Shown here: positions 62,571-64,000 of the stretch, in pieces
Layout of the letters: the number at the start of each line of letters is the position of its first letter
Position numbering within the stretch: position 1 is the stretch's first letter
Source of the DNA: JANQSS01 sp965249735
GTDB taxonomy: Bacteria; Bacteroidota; Bacteroidia; Chitinophagales; Saprospiraceae
Direction of reading: 5' to 3'
Length of the DNA: 64,000 nucleotides
Assembly (NCBI GenBank): GCA_965249735.1
Contig: CBDFMS010000025.1
Span: forward strand, 496,001 to 560,000
Translations under genes and position numbers: made by a program
Notes under the pieces: model-generated
Told to the model about the DNA's origin: nothing
What the model saw: only the letters and a program-made list of their open reading frames with translations
The model's database searches: none

Positions 62571-63665
62571 ATGCAAAAACGTATTCTTTCCATTGACGTC
62601 CTGCGGGGCCTCATTATCTTTTTAATGATTTTGGTCAACACGCCGGGCTCCTGGAATTATGTTTATGCACAAATGCGACATGCAGATTGGCATGGATGCA
62701 CGCTGACAGATCTTGTATTTCCCGGCTTTTTATTTGTCATCGGACTATCCATGTCCATTTCTTTTCGAAAATTCGATGGGAAGGGAAGAAAAAAACTATT
62801 TTTGAAAATAGCCCGGCGGAGCGCTATTATTTTTATTCTTGGCATCTTTTTAAATTGGTTTCCTTTTTTCCATAAAAATTTAGCTGAACTTCGTTTTTTC
62901 GGCGTGCTGCAACGCATAGCCTTAAGTTTTTTCCTGGCTTCTTTATTTTTATTAATTTCCAAAAAATGGAAGTTTATTGGGATAAGTGCGCTCTTATTAA
63001 TGCTCCTGCATTGGGCGATTTTGTATTTTTTTGGTGGCTATGATCCATATTCTCTCGAAGGAAATATAGCCGGTAAAATTGATCTTGCATTATTAGGTGA
63101 TGCACATGTGTACCATGGTTTTGGACAGGCATTTGACCCGGAAGGCATTTTAGGTACGCTGACCGGTGCAGCCCAGGTTTTACTGGGATATTTAATCGGC
63201 TATCAGGTCACATCGAAGCATGTAGATAACGATACGATTACGTTTTTGGTGATCATCGGAGCGGCCGGTATAGGTTTAGGGCTCTTATGGAACGAGGTGC
63301 TTCCTATTAATAAACCGCTTTGGACAGGATCATATGTGCTTTATACTACCGGTATATTATCGCTGGTATTTTATGGACTGGTGCGACTCATCGATATGCA
63401 TCACAAGAAGAAATGGGGGTTTCCATTTCAGGTCTTTGGTCTAAACCCGCTCATCAGTTATATTATCTCAGGAGTTATTGTCAGACTGCTTTTATTTGTT
63501 TTTAAAACCGAAGAAACTACCGGTTATGCCTGGTTATTTGAGCATGTATTTCAACCGATATTTGGCGATTACCCCGGTAGTCTTGTTTTTGCATTTTTTA
63601 TAACGGGTATTGTCTGGTTGATTGCCTGGGCTATGTATCGAAAAAATATAGTGATTAAAGTCTAA
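62571..63665 (+). CDS. HGSNAT/NagX-like membrane acyltransferase-family protein
   Basis: A 364-residue polytopic membrane protein of the heparan-alpha-glucosaminide N-acetyltransferase (DUF5009/NagX) family: RILSIDVLRGLIIFLMILVNTPGSWNYVYAQMRHADWHGCTLTDLVFPGFLFVIGLSMSISF carries the diagnostic LRGL and (D/H)xxHxxG(C/x)TxxDLVFPxFLF motif with the invariant His of the acetyl transfer site. About ten hydrophobic segments follow. It is transcribed with acs, consistent with acetyl-CoA use at the membrane or transport of amino sugar derivatives; NagX has been implicated in GlcNAc use in other bacteria, but its exact role is unsettled. Confidence 0.88.
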   Translation: MQKRILSIDVLRGLIIFLMILVNTPGSWNYVYAQMRHADWHGCTLTDLVFPGFLFVIGLSMSISFRKFDGKGRKKLFLKIARRSAIIFILGIFLNWFPFFHKNLAELRFFGVLQRIALSFFLASLFLLISKKWKFIGISALLLMLLHWAILYFFGGYDPYSLEGNIAGKIDLALLGDAHVYHGFGQAFDPEGILGTLTGAAQVLLGYLIGYQVTSKHVDNDTITFLVIIGAAGIGLGLLWNEVLPINKPLWTGSYVLYTTGILSLVFYGLVRLIDMHHKKKWGFPFQVFGLNPLISYIISGVIVRLLLFVFKTEETTGYAWLFEHVFQPIFGDYPGSLVFAFFITGIVWLIAWAMYRKNIVIKV

Positions 63666-63668
63666 GCT

Positions 63669-64000
63669 TTATTCCCACCGTAATTCACAAAAAATTGGCA
63701 TGTGATCACTAAGTGAAAGCCACTGATCAGGATTGCCGACAGATAGGTTGACATAGTTATCAGTCAATTCCCTACTCGCAAAAATATAGTCAAGGTGGTA
63801 GGGTTTGTTTAGGTTTTTGACCAGATAGAATGTGGGTTTGTTTTCTTTTCCTTGTTCTTCATCAAAGTAGTTGTGATAAACACTGTGGATACCAACTTCC
63901 TTCAATTCTTGGACAACATCCGAGTGATTCCAATTACGACCGGCTTTATCCCAAAATGCATTGCTGTTGAAGTCTCCAAGAATTACGGCCGTTTGAAATT
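63669..64000 (-). CDS. Endonuclease/exonuclease/phosphatase-family protein, C-terminal part
   Basis: The last ~109 residues of a minus-strand gene that continues past the window end. Conserved EEP-fold motifs are present: VILGDFNSNAFWD (the GDFN motif), HLDYIFASRE (DYIF), and SLSDHMPIFCELRW (SDH-P catalytic end). These fit a DNase-I-like metal-dependent hydrolase, probably acting on nucleic acid or phosphate esters. The 5' part is missing, so the substrate cannot be judged. The gene converges on the NagX-like gene. Confidence 0.88.
   Translation of the reverse strand, partial: FQTAVILGDFNSNAFWDKAGRNWNHSDVVQELKEVGIHSVYHNYFDEEQGKENKPTFYLVKNLNKPYHLDYIFASRELTDNYVNLSVGNPDQWLSLSDHMPIFCELRWE

Overview
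The window looks like a chromosomal piece of a Bacteroidota genome, most likely Saprospiria-like. The evidence is gliding/type IX secretion parts (PorW/SprE-like lipoprotein, PorP/SprF family protein, a C-terminal sorting domain), a SusC/SusD pair, DUF4292, GSCFA and DUF4097 families, almost no Shine-Dalgarno sequences, and several promoters of the Bacteroidota -7 type TAnnTTTG. No tRNA, rRNA, CRISPR array, insertion sequence or prophage was seen.

Layout. 1-8.8 kb: end of an M23 peptidase gene, then porW, mtaB, a small DUF4870-like membrane protein, lgt, a DUF1573 protein, a conserved hypothetical and a cyclophilin lipoprotein. 7.5-9.15 kb also holds three copies of a composite intergenic repeat; a fourth is at 31.56-31.71 kb. 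9.4-14.9 kb: an orphan gene, a two-component system (beta-propeller histidine kinase plus NarL-type regulator) and a stand-alone LytTR regulator. 14.9-24.1 kb: two giant secreted proteins. The first has seven beta-helix cassettes, a dockerin-like segment, a cohesin-like domain and a T9SS sorting domain. The second has three cohesin-like domains alternating with Ig-like domains, then Pmp-type beta-helices, and no sorting domain; a strong terminator follows. 24.3-36 kb: mostly minus-strand housekeeping genes (glycosyltransferase, MBL hydrolase, M29 aminopeptidase, HflX, DUF4292 lipoprotein, TPR protein, methyltransferase, GNAT, a frameshifted membrane/M15 peptidase-like gene, PdeM, biotin carrier, AtpI/AtpZ-like proteins). 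36-43.3 kb: PorP, a two-gene cytoplasmic HtrA-like protease module, a fasciclin lipoprotein, and an ECF sigma / anti-sigma / DUF4097 / outer-membrane protein operon.

44.4-63.7 kb is a coherent amino-sugar utilisation locus. A LacI-type regulator is transcribed away from a NagB-deacetylase fusion, SusC, SusD, an FG-GAP/ASPIC lipoprotein, a PhyH-type dioxygenase, a GH20 hexosaminidase, a sodium:solute symporter, acetyl-CoA synthetase and a NagX/HGSNAT-like membrane protein. The inferred flow is release of terminal GlcNAc(-like) units by GH20, import, deacetylation and deamination by the fusion enzyme, and recovery of the acetate by Acs. Two near-palindromes flank the -7 box between the regulator and nagB and are good operator candidates.

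The least explained parts are the LytTR/cohesin/dockerin cluster, the protease-zinc-ribbon two-gene module at 37.1-39.5 kb, the composite repeat family abutting stop codons, and a 92-nt three-stem structured element at 39.55 kb.
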